NCBI RefSeq assembly: GCF_011326755.1
Contig: NZ_JAAOIE010000010.1
Coordinates: forward strand, 25,911 to 89,910
Length of the DNA: 64,000 bases
Direction of reading: 5' to 3'
Source: Cochlodiniinecator piscidefendens
GTDB lineage: Bacteria; Pseudomonadota; Alphaproteobacteria; Rhodobacterales; Rhodobacteraceae
The stretch's first letter is position 1. Every line of letters begins with the position of its first letter. Below, piece after piece: positions 8,483 through 16,570 of the stretch. Below the pieces are notes generated by a model. The model was given only the letters and a program-made list of their open reading frames with translations, was not told where the DNA came from and did not search any database. Position numbers and translations under genes: made by a program.

Positions 8483-8528
8483 ATGTGTAAGCTATAAGCT
8501 TTCAGATGTCAATATGTAGCTTACACAT
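8483..8528 (-). promoter_or_regulatory. higBA promoter within a 12-bp perfect inverted repeat (likely HigA operator)
   Basis: ATGTGTAAGCTA at 8483-8494 is repeated in perfect reverse complement at 8517-8528, separated by 22 bases. On the minus strand a consensus -35 TTGACA (8507-8512) lies inside the repeat. With 17-bp spacing, a TACACA -10 (8484-8489) lies in the start-proximal arm. HigA binding to both arms would cover the promoter, the usual autorepression arrangement. Sites are seen; binding is inferred. Confidence 0.7.
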
Positions 8529-8565
8529 TTATGCAAGTTAATCCGCTCCTTTCTTAGAAGTTCTA

Positions 8566-8859
8566 TTACAGCAAGTCGTCGCAGAAAATGTAACCTGGCC
8601 CTAAGATCGAGACTTGTGCGATTGCTCGCAAGCCGGACGGTTCATTTGGGATATTAGGACGAGACTGCCCAATCATCCTTGATACTCTGACGTAGCCAAA
8701 ACCTTCAGCTTCTTCGATCCCAGCAAGAAAATCGTAAGGGTCGAGATTTTTAGTGAAGTCGTGCTGGATCAAGGTTTCAAGATCTATTCCAAGCATCTGT
8801 TCTCCGACGACTTCTTGAATGGCCACACCTGCCCAATTGTAATGTGGTCCCGTACGCAC
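8566..8859 (-). CDS. Hypothetical protein, possibly a gene fragment
   Basis: A 97-residue ORF (GTG start) of unrecognised family. Its composition looks protein-like (GPHYNWAGVAIQEVVGEQ, DPYDFLAGIEEAEGFGYVRV). The same frame remains open upstream to a stop near 8914-8916 with plausible residues, so the true start may be earlier or the ORF may be the tail of a frameshifted gene. There is no ribosome binding site I would trust. It sits between higBA and the arginase-family gene in the decayed zone. Confidence 0.35.
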   Translation of the reverse strand: MRTGPHYNWAGVAIQEVVGEQMLGIDLETLIQHDFTKNLDPYDFLAGIEEAEGFGYVRVSRMIGQSRPNIPNEPSGLRAIAQVSILGPGYIFCDDLL

Positions 8860-9062
8860 CGAACCACCCTGCCCTGTTTGCTGCTCTGAAAAACTAACCT
8901 GACAATGCCACTAATTATGCTATGTCTTCTCGACACCAATTCCTGACCATGCGGTTTAGAGAATTGCAAAGTTTTGATGAAGCGAAGGTGAACGGGAATT
9001 GGGCAGTCTTGTAGAACAGAGTGCAATAATCAGATGTTCCGATGAGGCCCCTTGCGCAGTGG

Positions 9063-9851
9063 TTAGGGGTGTTTTTTTCCATTCAATACTGACGCAATTG
9101 AGGAGAGCAATTTCTGGCAAGCACGGCCAGTTTCCCCATCGGAATCTAAGTGGCCGTTCCAACCGCTGAGGGATATTGCACATATGGAATTTTGTGAGGC
9201 AAACGCTATGCAATTTTCAATAACGGCATTCAAGCTGGGGCCATTTGGTACCGGATAGTTGTTTGCCGGGACCTCCTCCGCGTCAATTATATCATTGTCG
9301 ATATGAAGATAGACTGGCCGATCGAGCACCAACTCGCTCAGCGCTTCTATGGAAATGCGATTGATCTGAGACGAGCCTAAAGCAACCTCTTCCAGCGGAT
9401 CTAGATCGCGAGCGTCAACCAACCATACGTCTTGCTCTGAGACTGGGGTTTGGCCGGAGGTCTGGGCAAGCGAAAGATCACCGCGCCCAACCATCATCGC
9501 TAAAGGCATACCACCTAGAAAACCGGAAGGGGACGTCTCTGGGGTGTTGAAATCACCATGGGCGTCAAGCCACACGAGGACAGGCCTTATTCCTGCGCTT
9601 TGTAGTCCGGCTACGACAGGCAGGCTAGCAGCGCAATCCCCGGCAATAGACATGGGTATTTCACCGCGTTTTACTGTTGCGCTAACAAAGTCTGCAATTG
9701 GGCCATGTGTTCTTGATAAGCATTCTGGCGTTCGATTTACAACGCTATTTGCCTCATTTGTCGCGTGAGATAAATGCGATGGAACTGCCTCTCTCAGTCG
9801 TGGATCGTGTTCATCAAAGAAAAATGGAGTGACTAAGCAGCATAGGTTCAT
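9063..9851 (-). CDS. Arginase/agmatinase (ureohydrolase) family protein
   Basis: A 262-residue protein with the three ureohydrolase boxes: AGDCAASLPVVAGLQ near residue 88, VWLDAHGDFNTPETSPSG near 113, and HIDNDIIDAEEVPANNYP near 203. The DAHGD and DNDIID carboxylates and His are kept as metal ligands. The first box has GDC where arginase and agmatinase have GGDHS, so a Cys stands at the usual Mn-ligand His. Family members release urea, or a similar product, from arginine or guanidino compounds; this variant's substrate is unknown. It is slightly short against the usual 300 residues. It is a lone gene, pointing towards the TA module. Confidence 0.82.
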   Translation of the reverse strand: MNLCCLVTPFFFDEHDPRLREAVPSHLSHATNEANSVVNRTPECLSRTHGPIADFVSATVKRGEIPMSIAGDCAASLPVVAGLQSAGIRPVLVWLDAHGDFNTPETSPSGFLGGMPLAMMVGRGDLSLAQTSGQTPVSEQDVWLVDARDLDPLEEVALGSSQINRISIEALSELVLDRPVYLHIDNDIIDAEEVPANNYPVPNGPSLNAVIENCIAFASQNSICAISLSGWNGHLDSDGETGRACQKLLSSIASVLNGKKHP

Positions 9852-10141
9852 ACTGGTTCTCTAACATTCATGACCCCCCGTTTCAACGTTGGTATGATTG
9901 GTATCACCCTCACGGGGAAAATTAGTAAATCGAGATTTAGCCACTCAGTGTAGGGTGCTGTTGTGCAAAGGAATTATGCGATGCTGCATGTTTACGAATG
10001 GGAAAAAGTGCGGCTCTGAGAGCAAAACGGCAAGCTGTAGCGGAAATGATAATTGGCTTTGCAGTTCTTGCTATAGGCAATTGTAAGCACAGTCCAGATA
10101 TTGGGGGTACCAGTGGCATCTGTCTCGAATACATAGATATT

Positions 10142-11131
10142 CTAAGCCCGGGTTTCACGGTTCAATATGTCTACACCGAGTTGGTTCCAAAAATGCAAAA
10201 GATCTATAAAAACCCAGTTTTCAGCGAGTTTGTCGCCTTCGCGCCGGTAGATGTCTATTACTCGAAATTCGCCTCTCTCCTGAGATGCGGGCATACCCAT
10301 AAAACCGCCGGTATGAATAGCTGAGAAATTTGGCCAGCCAAAGAAACCACCATAATTCCCTTCAGCCATACGGCAAATATGACTGGTTTTGGAGCGTTCT
10401 GCGAATGCGGCACGGAATGGGCCGGAATGTTGTTTCGCATACCGTTCAATCGTGTAGGTTGCGCCTATACCTGCAGGCCCCCACCATACCATGTCGTCTT
10501 TCCATGTGAGTGCAAGTTCATCTTCCAATGACAGTTCGCTATCCCACTGCCCCAAATCTGTTATCATCGCGTTGATAGTATTAAGCGTCTTTTGGCCCGT
10601 TTCGGCACTTTGCTCTCCATAGAGCAAACCGTCATGTGTGAGCGGGCCAGGTTGCACCAGGTGGACGGCGGTTTGAGGAGGAAATGGATTTTGACCTGCC
10701 TGCATCATGAGGTGCGGTATGTCGAAATACATCGCCGTTTGCGTTATTTTATTGCCCTCGACACGGTGAAATGCGCAATAGCGCAAAAAGGCCATTTTCC
10801 CGGTTGGACAAATACCCAGCCAAGGTTTGTCAAATAGACCCATTAAATGCCCCATTGAGCAAACCCATACTCCGCCAGCTTCTAAGGTATTTTCGCCCGC
10901 CATGAAGATATCGAGCCGCCGTTGGATTCGCGTCAAGCTTCGGCGAAGTGGCTTCCAGAATTGCTCGGCTACTTGCTCAGGACCGCGAATCCCGTGGAAC
11001 GGGTGAAAACCATGCCAATCGTAATCTGATGAGCAAAACCGCGCTATGACATCAGGGATTTCGTCAACTGACGATGCATCTAGGGCTCCATAGAATTCGC
11101 GGACAAGTGTTTTTTCTGACTGGAAGGGCAC
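10142..11131 (-). CDS. SnoaL-like tandem NTF2-fold protein
   Basis: A two-domain SnoaL/polyketide-cyclase-like protein of 329 residues. The second domain carries WWGPAGIG and ends ENWVFIDLLHFWNQLGVDIL, nearly the same as the protein at 17899-18951 ([27 protein letters not shown]). I chose the GTG at 11131: AAGGA lies 7 bases upstream and the N-terminus then lines up with that paralogue. An ATG at 11200 would abut the palindrome with no ribosome binding site. SnoaL-fold proteins include cyclases, isomerases and hydratases, so the reaction is not known. Divergent from the ABC operon and probably controlled by the same operator. Confidence 0.85.
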   Translation of the reverse strand: MPFQSEKTLVREFYGALDASSVDEIPDVIARFCSSDYDWHGFHPFHGIRGPEQVAEQFWKPLRRSLTRIQRRLDIFMAGENTLEAGGVWVCSMGHLMGLFDKPWLGICPTGKMAFLRYCAFHRVEGNKITQTAMYFDIPHLMMQAGQNPFPPQTAVHLVQPGPLTHDGLLYGEQSAETGQKTLNTINAMITDLGQWDSELSLEDELALTWKDDMVWWGPAGIGATYTIERYAKQHSGPFRAAFAERSKTSHICRMAEGNYGGFFGWPNFSAIHTGGFMGMPASQERGEFRVIDIYRREGDKLAENWVFIDLLHFWNQLGVDILNRETRA

Positions 11132-11200
11132 CGTTCTTTCCTTAGTTATTTTATATCTTTCAAAGGGGTATAATCCCCAATTTGCATTTCTTTCATCCAT

Positions 11201-11220
11201 TTTTGCATACGTATGCAAAA
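11201..11220. promoter_or_regulatory. Perfect 20-bp palindrome, likely LacI-family operator of a divergon
   Basis: TTTTGCATACGTATGCAAAA is an uninterrupted perfect palindrome with a central CpG, the geometry preferred by LacI-family repressors. It lies between the divergent SnoaL gene and the ABC-transporter operon. A second half-site, GTATGCAA, occurs at 11265-11272, nearer the ABC start. The LacI-type gene at 19709-20737 in the same operon is the obvious candidate regulator. Binding is inferred. Confidence 0.7.
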
Positions 11221-11300
11221 ATGTCTTGCTATTTTTGCGAGGCGCAGAATATATTTTTGAAATCGTATGCAATTTAACTCGCATATTCGAGGGAGAGAAC

Positions 11301-12353
11301 ATGGCTGAAATTCAACTGCGCAATGTGAGTAAGCGTTGGGGAGATTTTGTTGGCGTTGATCATTTTGACCTGACTATCGAGGATAAAGAGTTTCTAGTGC
11401 TGCTCGGTCCATCAGGTTGTGGAAAAACAACAACCATGCGAATGATTGCTGGCCTTGAGGATGTGTCCGGTGGCGAGGTTCTGATTGATGGCAAAGTTGT
11501 CAACGAATTGGAGCCTAAAGATCGCGATGTCGCGATGGTGTTCCAGAGCTATGCGCTTTACCCAAATATGAACGTGTATGAGAATATTCGGTTCCCCTTG
11601 AAGGTTCGCGGTATCGATCCGACAGAGCATCATGACCGAGTGATGAAGGCTGCAGAGCGAGTTGAGTTGCTTGAGTTTCTAGAGCGTAAACCCGCAGAGC
11701 TATCTGGTGGACAGCGGCAGCGTGTAGCATTGGCACGCGCCATTGTACGTAAGCCAAAAGTGTTTCTCATGGACGAACCTTTGTCCAACCTTGACGCTAA
11801 ATTGCGTGTATCCACCCGAGCACAAATCAAAAACCTTAGTCACGATCTAGCTGCGACGACCATCTATGTAACTCATGATCAGATCGAAGCAATGACATTG
11901 GCCGATCGTGTTGTTGTGATGAAAAGAGGTATTGTTCAGCAAGTTGGTAGTCCGACAGAAATCTACGATCGGCCAGCAAATACCTTTGTGGCGAGTTTCA
12001 TTGGCAGCCCTGCAATGAACCTAATAGATGGTGTCGTTGACGATGGCCATTTCCGTACTGAACATGTTGATATCCCCAGTCTGACACAAACTGATGGATC
12101 CGTGACCGTAGGGTTTCGCGCTGAGGACGCAAGCCTTGCGACTGACGGTGAGGGGCAGATCAATGCGCCAATCTACACGCTGGAACTTCTGGGAGATGCG
12201 ACCATGGTTTCGGTTCGAATTGGTGGCGCGCTGGTGTCTGTGAAGGCTGACAAAACCTTCCGGGCTAAGATCGGGGCTATGGTGTCAATTAATGTACCGC
12301 ATGAAATTTGTCACATTTTCAACGGTGAAAATGGTGAACGTATCGGGGAATAA
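11301..12353 (+). CDS. ABC sugar-type transporter ATP-binding protein (MalK/UgpC family)
   Basis: A 350-residue ATPase. Walker A is GPSGCGKTT near residue 38, the signature is LSGGQRQRVALARAI near 134, Walker B with D-loop is VFLMDEPLSNLDAKLR near 155, and the H-loop is YVTHDQIEAM. A C-terminal TOBE-type regulatory domain follows (IGSPAMNLIDG, VGFRAEDA). ATG 11301 has GAGGGAGA just upstream; the frame extends back to 11226 through the promoter region and was trimmed. It is the first gene of the + strand operon and energises the two permeases encoded at 13714-15890. Confidence 0.93.
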   Translation: MAEIQLRNVSKRWGDFVGVDHFDLTIEDKEFLVLLGPSGCGKTTTMRMIAGLEDVSGGEVLIDGKVVNELEPKDRDVAMVFQSYALYPNMNVYENIRFPLKVRGIDPTEHHDRVMKAAERVELLEFLERKPAELSGGQRQRVALARAIVRKPKVFLMDEPLSNLDAKLRVSTRAQIKNLSHDLAATTIYVTHDQIEAMTLADRVVVMKRGIVQQVGSPTEIYDRPANTFVASFIGSPAMNLIDGVVDDGHFRTEHVDIPSLTQTDGSVTVGFRAEDASLATDGEGQINAPIYTLELLGDATMVSVRIGGALVSVKADKTFRAKIGAMVSINVPHEICHIFNGENGERIGE

Positions 12354-12430
12354 CCCGGTTCTATCTTCTCCGCTATCTGGGGAAACTTAGGCCCGACCCT
12401 AAAGGTTTGGCCTTTCAATGGGAGGAAAAA

Positions 12431-13639
12431 ATGAAATTTAGATCACTTCTTCTTGCGGGCGCTGTTGCCATGTCCGCGGGCGCTGCCTTTGCTGATTGCG
12501 CCTATGAGAACACAACACCGCTGACGTCACTGTCTGCTGGTTTCGAGGCTTGGAAAGCCGTAACTGACGCGATGGCTGAATGTGGTAACTTTACTGCGTC
12601 TCTTGATCAGGAATTCCGCGAAAAACAACCCGAAGCTTTTGCGGCTAATCCATCGCTATATCAGATTGGTGGAGTTGCGAATGCAACATTGATCCCGTTG
12701 CTAAATGCAGGATCTATTCGACCGCTTGACGATCTTATCGCTACCTACGGTCAGAATTTGACCCCCAATCAGATGATTCAAATTGATGGCACGACTTATG
12801 CGATCGCTATGGCCGTCAATGCGCAACACTTGATGTACCGCACAGACATTTTAGCGGACCTCAATTTGGAGGTGCCAACAACCTATGCTGAAGTGCTTGC
12901 GGCTGCGCAGGTTATTCGGGATGCTGGTGTTGTTGAATACCCACTCGGAGGCACATTTAAAACTGGCTGGAATCTGGGTGAAGAATTCGTCAATATGTAT
13001 CTTGGCGAAGGCGGAGAGTTCTTTGCAGACGGCAACATGCCTGCCATCAATAATCCTCAAGGTATCGCCGCTCTAGAAACGCTTTTGGCGATGACTGAAT
13101 TCATGGATCCAGAATATCTGGTGTCCGATAGTACGTATGTTCAGCAGCAATTTCAGCAGGGCAAAATTGCAATGGCTAATCTGTGGGCAACCCGCGCGGC
13201 TGCCATGAACGACGAAGCTGAAAGTGAAGTGGTTGGATTAGTGGGCATGGCTTCTGCGCCTATGGGGTCTGCAGCTCCTGCGTCATCTCTATGGTGGGAT
13301 GGTATTGTTCTAGCGGCGAATATGACTGACGAAGAAGCCGAAGCGGCTTTCCAAGTCGCGCTCGAGGGCATCGATAACGAAATGGTTGCAGCGAACAATG
13401 ATACAGCTGTTTGGCTCGTGTCAGGGTATCAGCCCGGAGAATTGGCCGCAGGCGCCGCAGGTACAGCCCAAAACGGTGCCGTACCATATCCGGCGTCTGG
13501 CCCCATGGGGATCATGCACACCGAATTAGGGAATGGTCTAGCTGACTATCTGAACGGTAACAAAGACGCTGCAACTGCTTTGGCGGATATCGAAGCAGCC
13601 TACATCACAGCAGCACAAGAAGCTGGATTAATCCAGTAA
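12431..13639 (+). CDS. ABC transporter extracellular solute-binding protein (family 1, sugar type)
   Basis: A 402-residue periplasmic receptor. A signal peptide of about 22 residues ends at AAFA, after MKFRSLLLAG. The mature part has cluster-B binding protein features (LYQIGGVANATLIPLLNAGS, YAIAMAVNAQHLMYRTD and FQQGKIAMANLWATRAAAM). ATG 12431 follows GGAGG closely. A stem-loop just after the stop probably stabilises this part of the message, as is common for binding proteins. The ligand is unknown, but family members bind sugars, polyols or glycerol phosphates. Confidence 0.92.
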   Translation: MKFRSLLLAGAVAMSAGAAFADCAYENTTPLTSLSAGFEAWKAVTDAMAECGNFTASLDQEFREKQPEAFAANPSLYQIGGVANATLIPLLNAGSIRPLDDLIATYGQNLTPNQMIQIDGTTYAIAMAVNAQHLMYRTDILADLNLEVPTTYAEVLAAAQVIRDAGVVEYPLGGTFKTGWNLGEEFVNMYLGEGGEFFADGNMPAINNPQGIAALETLLAMTEFMDPEYLVSDSTYVQQQFQQGKIAMANLWATRAAAMNDEAESEVVGLVGMASAPMGSAAPASSLWWDGIVLAANMTDEEAEAAFQVALEGIDNEMVAANNDTAVWLVSGYQPGELAAGAAGTAQNGAVPYPASGPMGIMHTELGNGLADYLNGNKDAATALADIEAAYITAAQEAGLIQ

Positions 13640-13657
13640 CCTTTGCACCCCTTTATG

Positions 13658-13690
13658 TGCCGGGCGACCGCTTGTTTGCCCGGCAATTTT
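13658..13690 (+). terminator. Stem-loop after the binding-protein gene (attenuator or mRNA-stabilising hairpin)
   Basis: TGCCGGGC at 13658-13665 pairs perfectly with GCCCGGCA at 13678-13685, with a 12-base loop and TTTT at 13687-13690. The permease genes continue 24 bases later, so it more likely acts as a partial terminator or RNase barrier that raises binding-protein mRNA. Confidence 0.6.
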
Positions 13691-13713
13691 CCAACAGCTG
13701 AAGAGTTACGCTC

Positions 13714-14736
13714 ATGAACTTCAGAACATTTGCCGCTTTCGTGGGGCCGTCCATCGTTATGATGCTGCTGTTCATCGCGTTTCCGTTGATTAGCGTCTTT
13801 ACGCAAAGCTTTTACATTACACAGCCTATTTATGAGGTCGTAGAAGTTGAAACGTGCACCCCAGGGTTCCTTACGCAGACATGTGTGACCGAGGAAAATT
13901 CGGTGCCTATTTTAGATGAGCACGGGGAAATCGTTACGAAGACGGAGTTTGTTGGCTTACAAAGTTATAGAAACGTTCTCGAATTGGATCGGGTTTGGAC
14001 CGCATTTAGAGAGGGTAGCTGGACAGCATTTCAGACAATTGATTTCTGGAAAGCGCTGCGTTTCACACTCACGTTTACTCTGATTACATTACCCTTAAAC
14101 TTGGGTGTCGGTCTTGGCATTGCATTGATGATAAATAACGCGGCGAAATCCATCCGTGGTCCTGTAATTTTTATCTCATTACTACCGTTTATCATTACGC
14201 CGGTAATTGGGGCTCTTTCAATTAACTGGCTATTTCGCGGCGATGGTATTTTGACCGCAATAATGGAGTGGTACTCTGGCCGTGACATCGCATTATTTGC
14301 TCAGGCGTGGACAATCGAAATATTGATGATGCTCTACCGGGTTTGGCATGTCGCACCTTTTGCTGGAATCGTACTTTATGCCGGGCTGCAGACTGTCAAT
14401 CAGGACAGCTTGGAAAGCGCTTTAATTGATGGTGCTTCGCGTTGGCAGCGGATGCGTTACGTCATAATCCCACATTTGATGCCGCTCATTACTTTTATTT
14501 CCATGATCCATCTTATGGATAGCTATCGCGTATTCGAAGAAATTGTTGGTTTTTCAAGCCAAGGTCACGTGATTTCCCTACAATGGTTGACTTACGATTT
14601 CCTTGTTCCGGATCAGGCAGGCAACCGTTCAATCAGCCGAGCCTCAGCAAGCGCAATGCTCACCATGGTTGGAATTGTAATTCTATTGATCGCACCATTG
14701 CGCCGTACGTGGCGCGACCACAAAGGAAGCAACTGA
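13714..14736 (+). CDS. ABC sugar-type transporter permease (MalF/UgpA family)
   Basis: A 340-residue membrane protein with about six hydrophobic segments. The cytoplasmic EAA loop is SALIDGASRWQRMRYVIIPH near residue 230. After the first membrane segment there is an unusually long periplasmic loop (about residues 35-100) with two cysteines, ETCTPGFLTQTC, that could form a disulfide. It pairs with the next gene, whose start overlaps its stop (TGATG). Confidence 0.92.
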   Translation: MNFRTFAAFVGPSIVMMLLFIAFPLISVFTQSFYITQPIYEVVEVETCTPGFLTQTCVTEENSVPILDEHGEIVTKTEFVGLQSYRNVLELDRVWTAFREGSWTAFQTIDFWKALRFTLTFTLITLPLNLGVGLGIALMINNAAKSIRGPVIFISLLPFIITPVIGALSINWLFRGDGILTAIMEWYSGRDIALFAQAWTIEILMMLYRVWHVAPFAGIVLYAGLQTVNQDSLESALIDGASRWQRMRYVIIPHLMPLITFISMIHLMDSYRVFEEIVGFSSQGHVISLQWLTYDFLVPDQAGNRSISRASASAMLTMVGIVILLIAPLRRTWRDHKGSN

Positions 14737-15890
14737 TGTCATCTCGCGCCCTTTCCCAACCTCGCAGCCTGAAACTGACTTCAGCTGGCTTCCTGCTTTT
14801 GTGGTGTATTGCCGCCGCTTTTCCGATCCTATGGATCACAGTGATGAGCGTAAAATCCCCTGTGGATGCTTTCGATGGAAACGCCCTAAATGTAATATTC
14901 GGGCCAGCAACACTCGCAGCTGGACAGGGCATTTCAGTTTTAGATATAATTCTTTGGATGTTTAGTCTTTGGGGCGCATTTATTTTAACCGCCCGTGTGG
15001 CGCCACGCATGGTCACAAGTTACGCGCCGCCCAAGGCTCTTTGGCTAGGTTGGATGATTGCAATTGCGGTACTATTTATTGGCGCAATTGTGTGGTTTTT
15101 TTCGATCTTCCCCGGACTCTCAGACAATTTGTCTCCGTGGCTTGGCCCGCTTGGGCGCGATGGGATTGGCTTTACAACCGAACATTACAAAACGGTCTGG
15201 GTGGAACGCGGTTTTTTTAACAATTTCCAGAACTCCTTGATCGTGACTGTTGGGGTTGTGACCATTTCGCTGTCCGTTGGCACGCTCGCTGGTTATGGTC
15301 TCGCGCGCTCAGGATCGACATTGGCTTTCTGGATTCTCATTATTGCGCTGATTTTTCGCGCGCTGCCCCATTCGGTCCTGGTTGCAGGTTACCTGCCTGT
15401 ATTTATCTCTTCCGCAGAATGGCTCGCTCCTATTTTGGGCGAGAATGCCCCGACGTTGTACGGTAAACCTTGGGCGGTAATTGCGGTTCTTGTGGCCATC
15501 AACCAACCCTTTACAATTTGGATGCTGCGCTCATTCTTTCAAAACATCCCGGCGGACCTCGACGAGGCTGCGCGCGTAGATGGATGCAGCCACTTTCAAG
15601 CATTTCGTAGGGTGATTATGCCGGTTATGTGGCCTGGGGTGATAACAACAGGGCTGTTTAGTTTTCTTCTGGGATATAATGATTTTCTCGTGACTTCGCT
15701 GCTGCTGGATGCACAAAACCAGACCATGGTTCCGGCTATTGCAGGTATGTTTAACCGAGAAACCACAACCACAGATCAGGTGGTTGCCGTTGCGGCCGCC
15801 GTATCCATCACAGCCCCTTTGTTCATTTTGGTCATGGTGTTTCAGCGCCAGATCGTCAGCGGCCTAACCGCAGGCGCGGTGAAAGGCTGA
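14736..15890 (+). CDS. ABC sugar-type transporter permease (MalG/UgpE family)
   Basis: A 384-residue membrane protein. The EAA loop is DLDEAARVDGCSHFQAFRRV near residue 285, followed by the typical MPVMWPGVITTGLFSFLLG. Compared with the usual 280 residues it has an N-terminal extension with two extra hydrophobic segments (near 70-90 and 105-125) before the transport domain starts. ATG 14736 overlaps the preceding stop and has AAAGGAAG upstream; the longer frame from 14583 lies inside the other permease. Completes the importer. Confidence 0.92.
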   Translation: MSSRALSQPRSLKLTSAGFLLLWCIAAAFPILWITVMSVKSPVDAFDGNALNVIFGPATLAAGQGISVLDIILWMFSLWGAFILTARVAPRMVTSYAPPKALWLGWMIAIAVLFIGAIVWFFSIFPGLSDNLSPWLGPLGRDGIGFTTEHYKTVWVERGFFNNFQNSLIVTVGVVTISLSVGTLAGYGLARSGSTLAFWILIIALIFRALPHSVLVAGYLPVFISSAEWLAPILGENAPTLYGKPWAVIAVLVAINQPFTIWMLRSFFQNIPADLDEAARVDGCSHFQAFRRVIMPVMWPGVITTGLFSFLLGYNDFLVTSLLLDAQNQTMVPAIAGMFNRETTTTDQVVAVAAAVSITAPLFILVMVFQRQIVSGLTAGAVKG

Positions 15891-15923
15891 TGAGCTGTAA
15901 CGCACGTCATAACGCCCTTGGTC

Positions 15924-15948
15924 GGCATCCTGCATTGAACCGGATGCC
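15924..15948 (+). terminator. Intercistronic stem-loop
   Basis: GGCATCC at 15924-15930 pairs with GGATGCC at 15942-15948 around an 11-base loop. No good T-run follows, so it is more likely an mRNA processing or stability element between the transporter and enzyme genes than a full terminator. Confidence 0.4.
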
Positions 15949-16013
15949 ACGGGATTTTCTGAGCCGCTTTTAAGTTTTGAGCCCCAGAAACCAACGGTAA
16001 TTAGGAGAGTAAG

Positions 16014-16553
16014 ATGAAAGGTTCACGTCCAGAGCAGGCGGTTCTAACCCGCGATACGGATATGTCCAAAACCGAAGACACCCGCCGGGTGATCGAGACC
16101 ATGGTAGATGGCTTAAATGACCATCGGATCGATGACATTGGCGATTTCTTCACCCAGGGGTTTCGCTGGATGGGCAATCAAGGCTGCGGTACAAAAAACG
16201 GTCTGGAGGAATTTCAAAACAACTGGCAACGCCCTTTTCAGGCGGCTTTCTCAGACAAGGTCTGCATCGATGAGGCGCGTCTTTACATGGGGGAATGGGC
16301 TGCTGCCTTTGGCCGTCAAGAGGCCACTCATAGTGGAGAGTTTCTAGGTATTGCTGCCACCGGAAAGCGGGTCGAAATTCGCTATATGGATTTTTGGAAA
16401 GTTATCGATGGTAAGATTGTAGACAACTGGGTGAACGTGGATTTTCCCCATGTTGCCGCCCAACTTGGGGTTGATCTGTTTAACGGTGAAGGCTGGGAAA
16501 CCTATGATCGCAGTGAAAAAACACCTTCTTCCCCTGAAACCACATCTGCTTAA
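16014..16553 (+). CDS. SnoaL-like single-domain NTF2-fold protein
   Basis: A 179-residue protein matching only the second domain of the tandem SnoaL proteins nearby. It has [11 protein letters not shown] where they have YGPAGIG, and the shared end [20 protein letters not shown] then QLGVDLF. TAGGAGAG ahead of ATG 16014 supports the start, although the NTF2 domain begins at about residue 20. First enzyme gene after the importer and 17 bases ahead of the HisD-like gene. The reaction is unknown; the fold allows isomerase, cyclase or hydratase chemistry. Confidence 0.85.
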   Translation: MKGSRPEQAVLTRDTDMSKTEDTRRVIETMVDGLNDHRIDDIGDFFTQGFRWMGNQGCGTKNGLEEFQNNWQRPFQAAFSDKVCIDEARLYMGEWAAAFGRQEATHSGEFLGIAATGKRVEIRYMDFWKVIDGKIVDNWVNVDFPHVAAQLGVDLFNGEGWETYDRSEKTPSSPETTSA

Positions 16554-16570
16554 GACGTAAGGAAAACGTT

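Noticed and set aside
9898..10324. Small + strand ORFs between the arginase-family and SnoaL genes
   Set aside because: They lack ribosome binding sites, resemble no family, and the longer one overlaps the 3' end of the SnoaL gene on the opposite strand.
11132..11302. N-terminal extension of the SnoaL protein back to 11302 or 11200
   Set aside because: It would span the palindrome and promoter region; the GTG at 11131 has AAGGA at good spacing and the paralogue's N-terminus aligns there.
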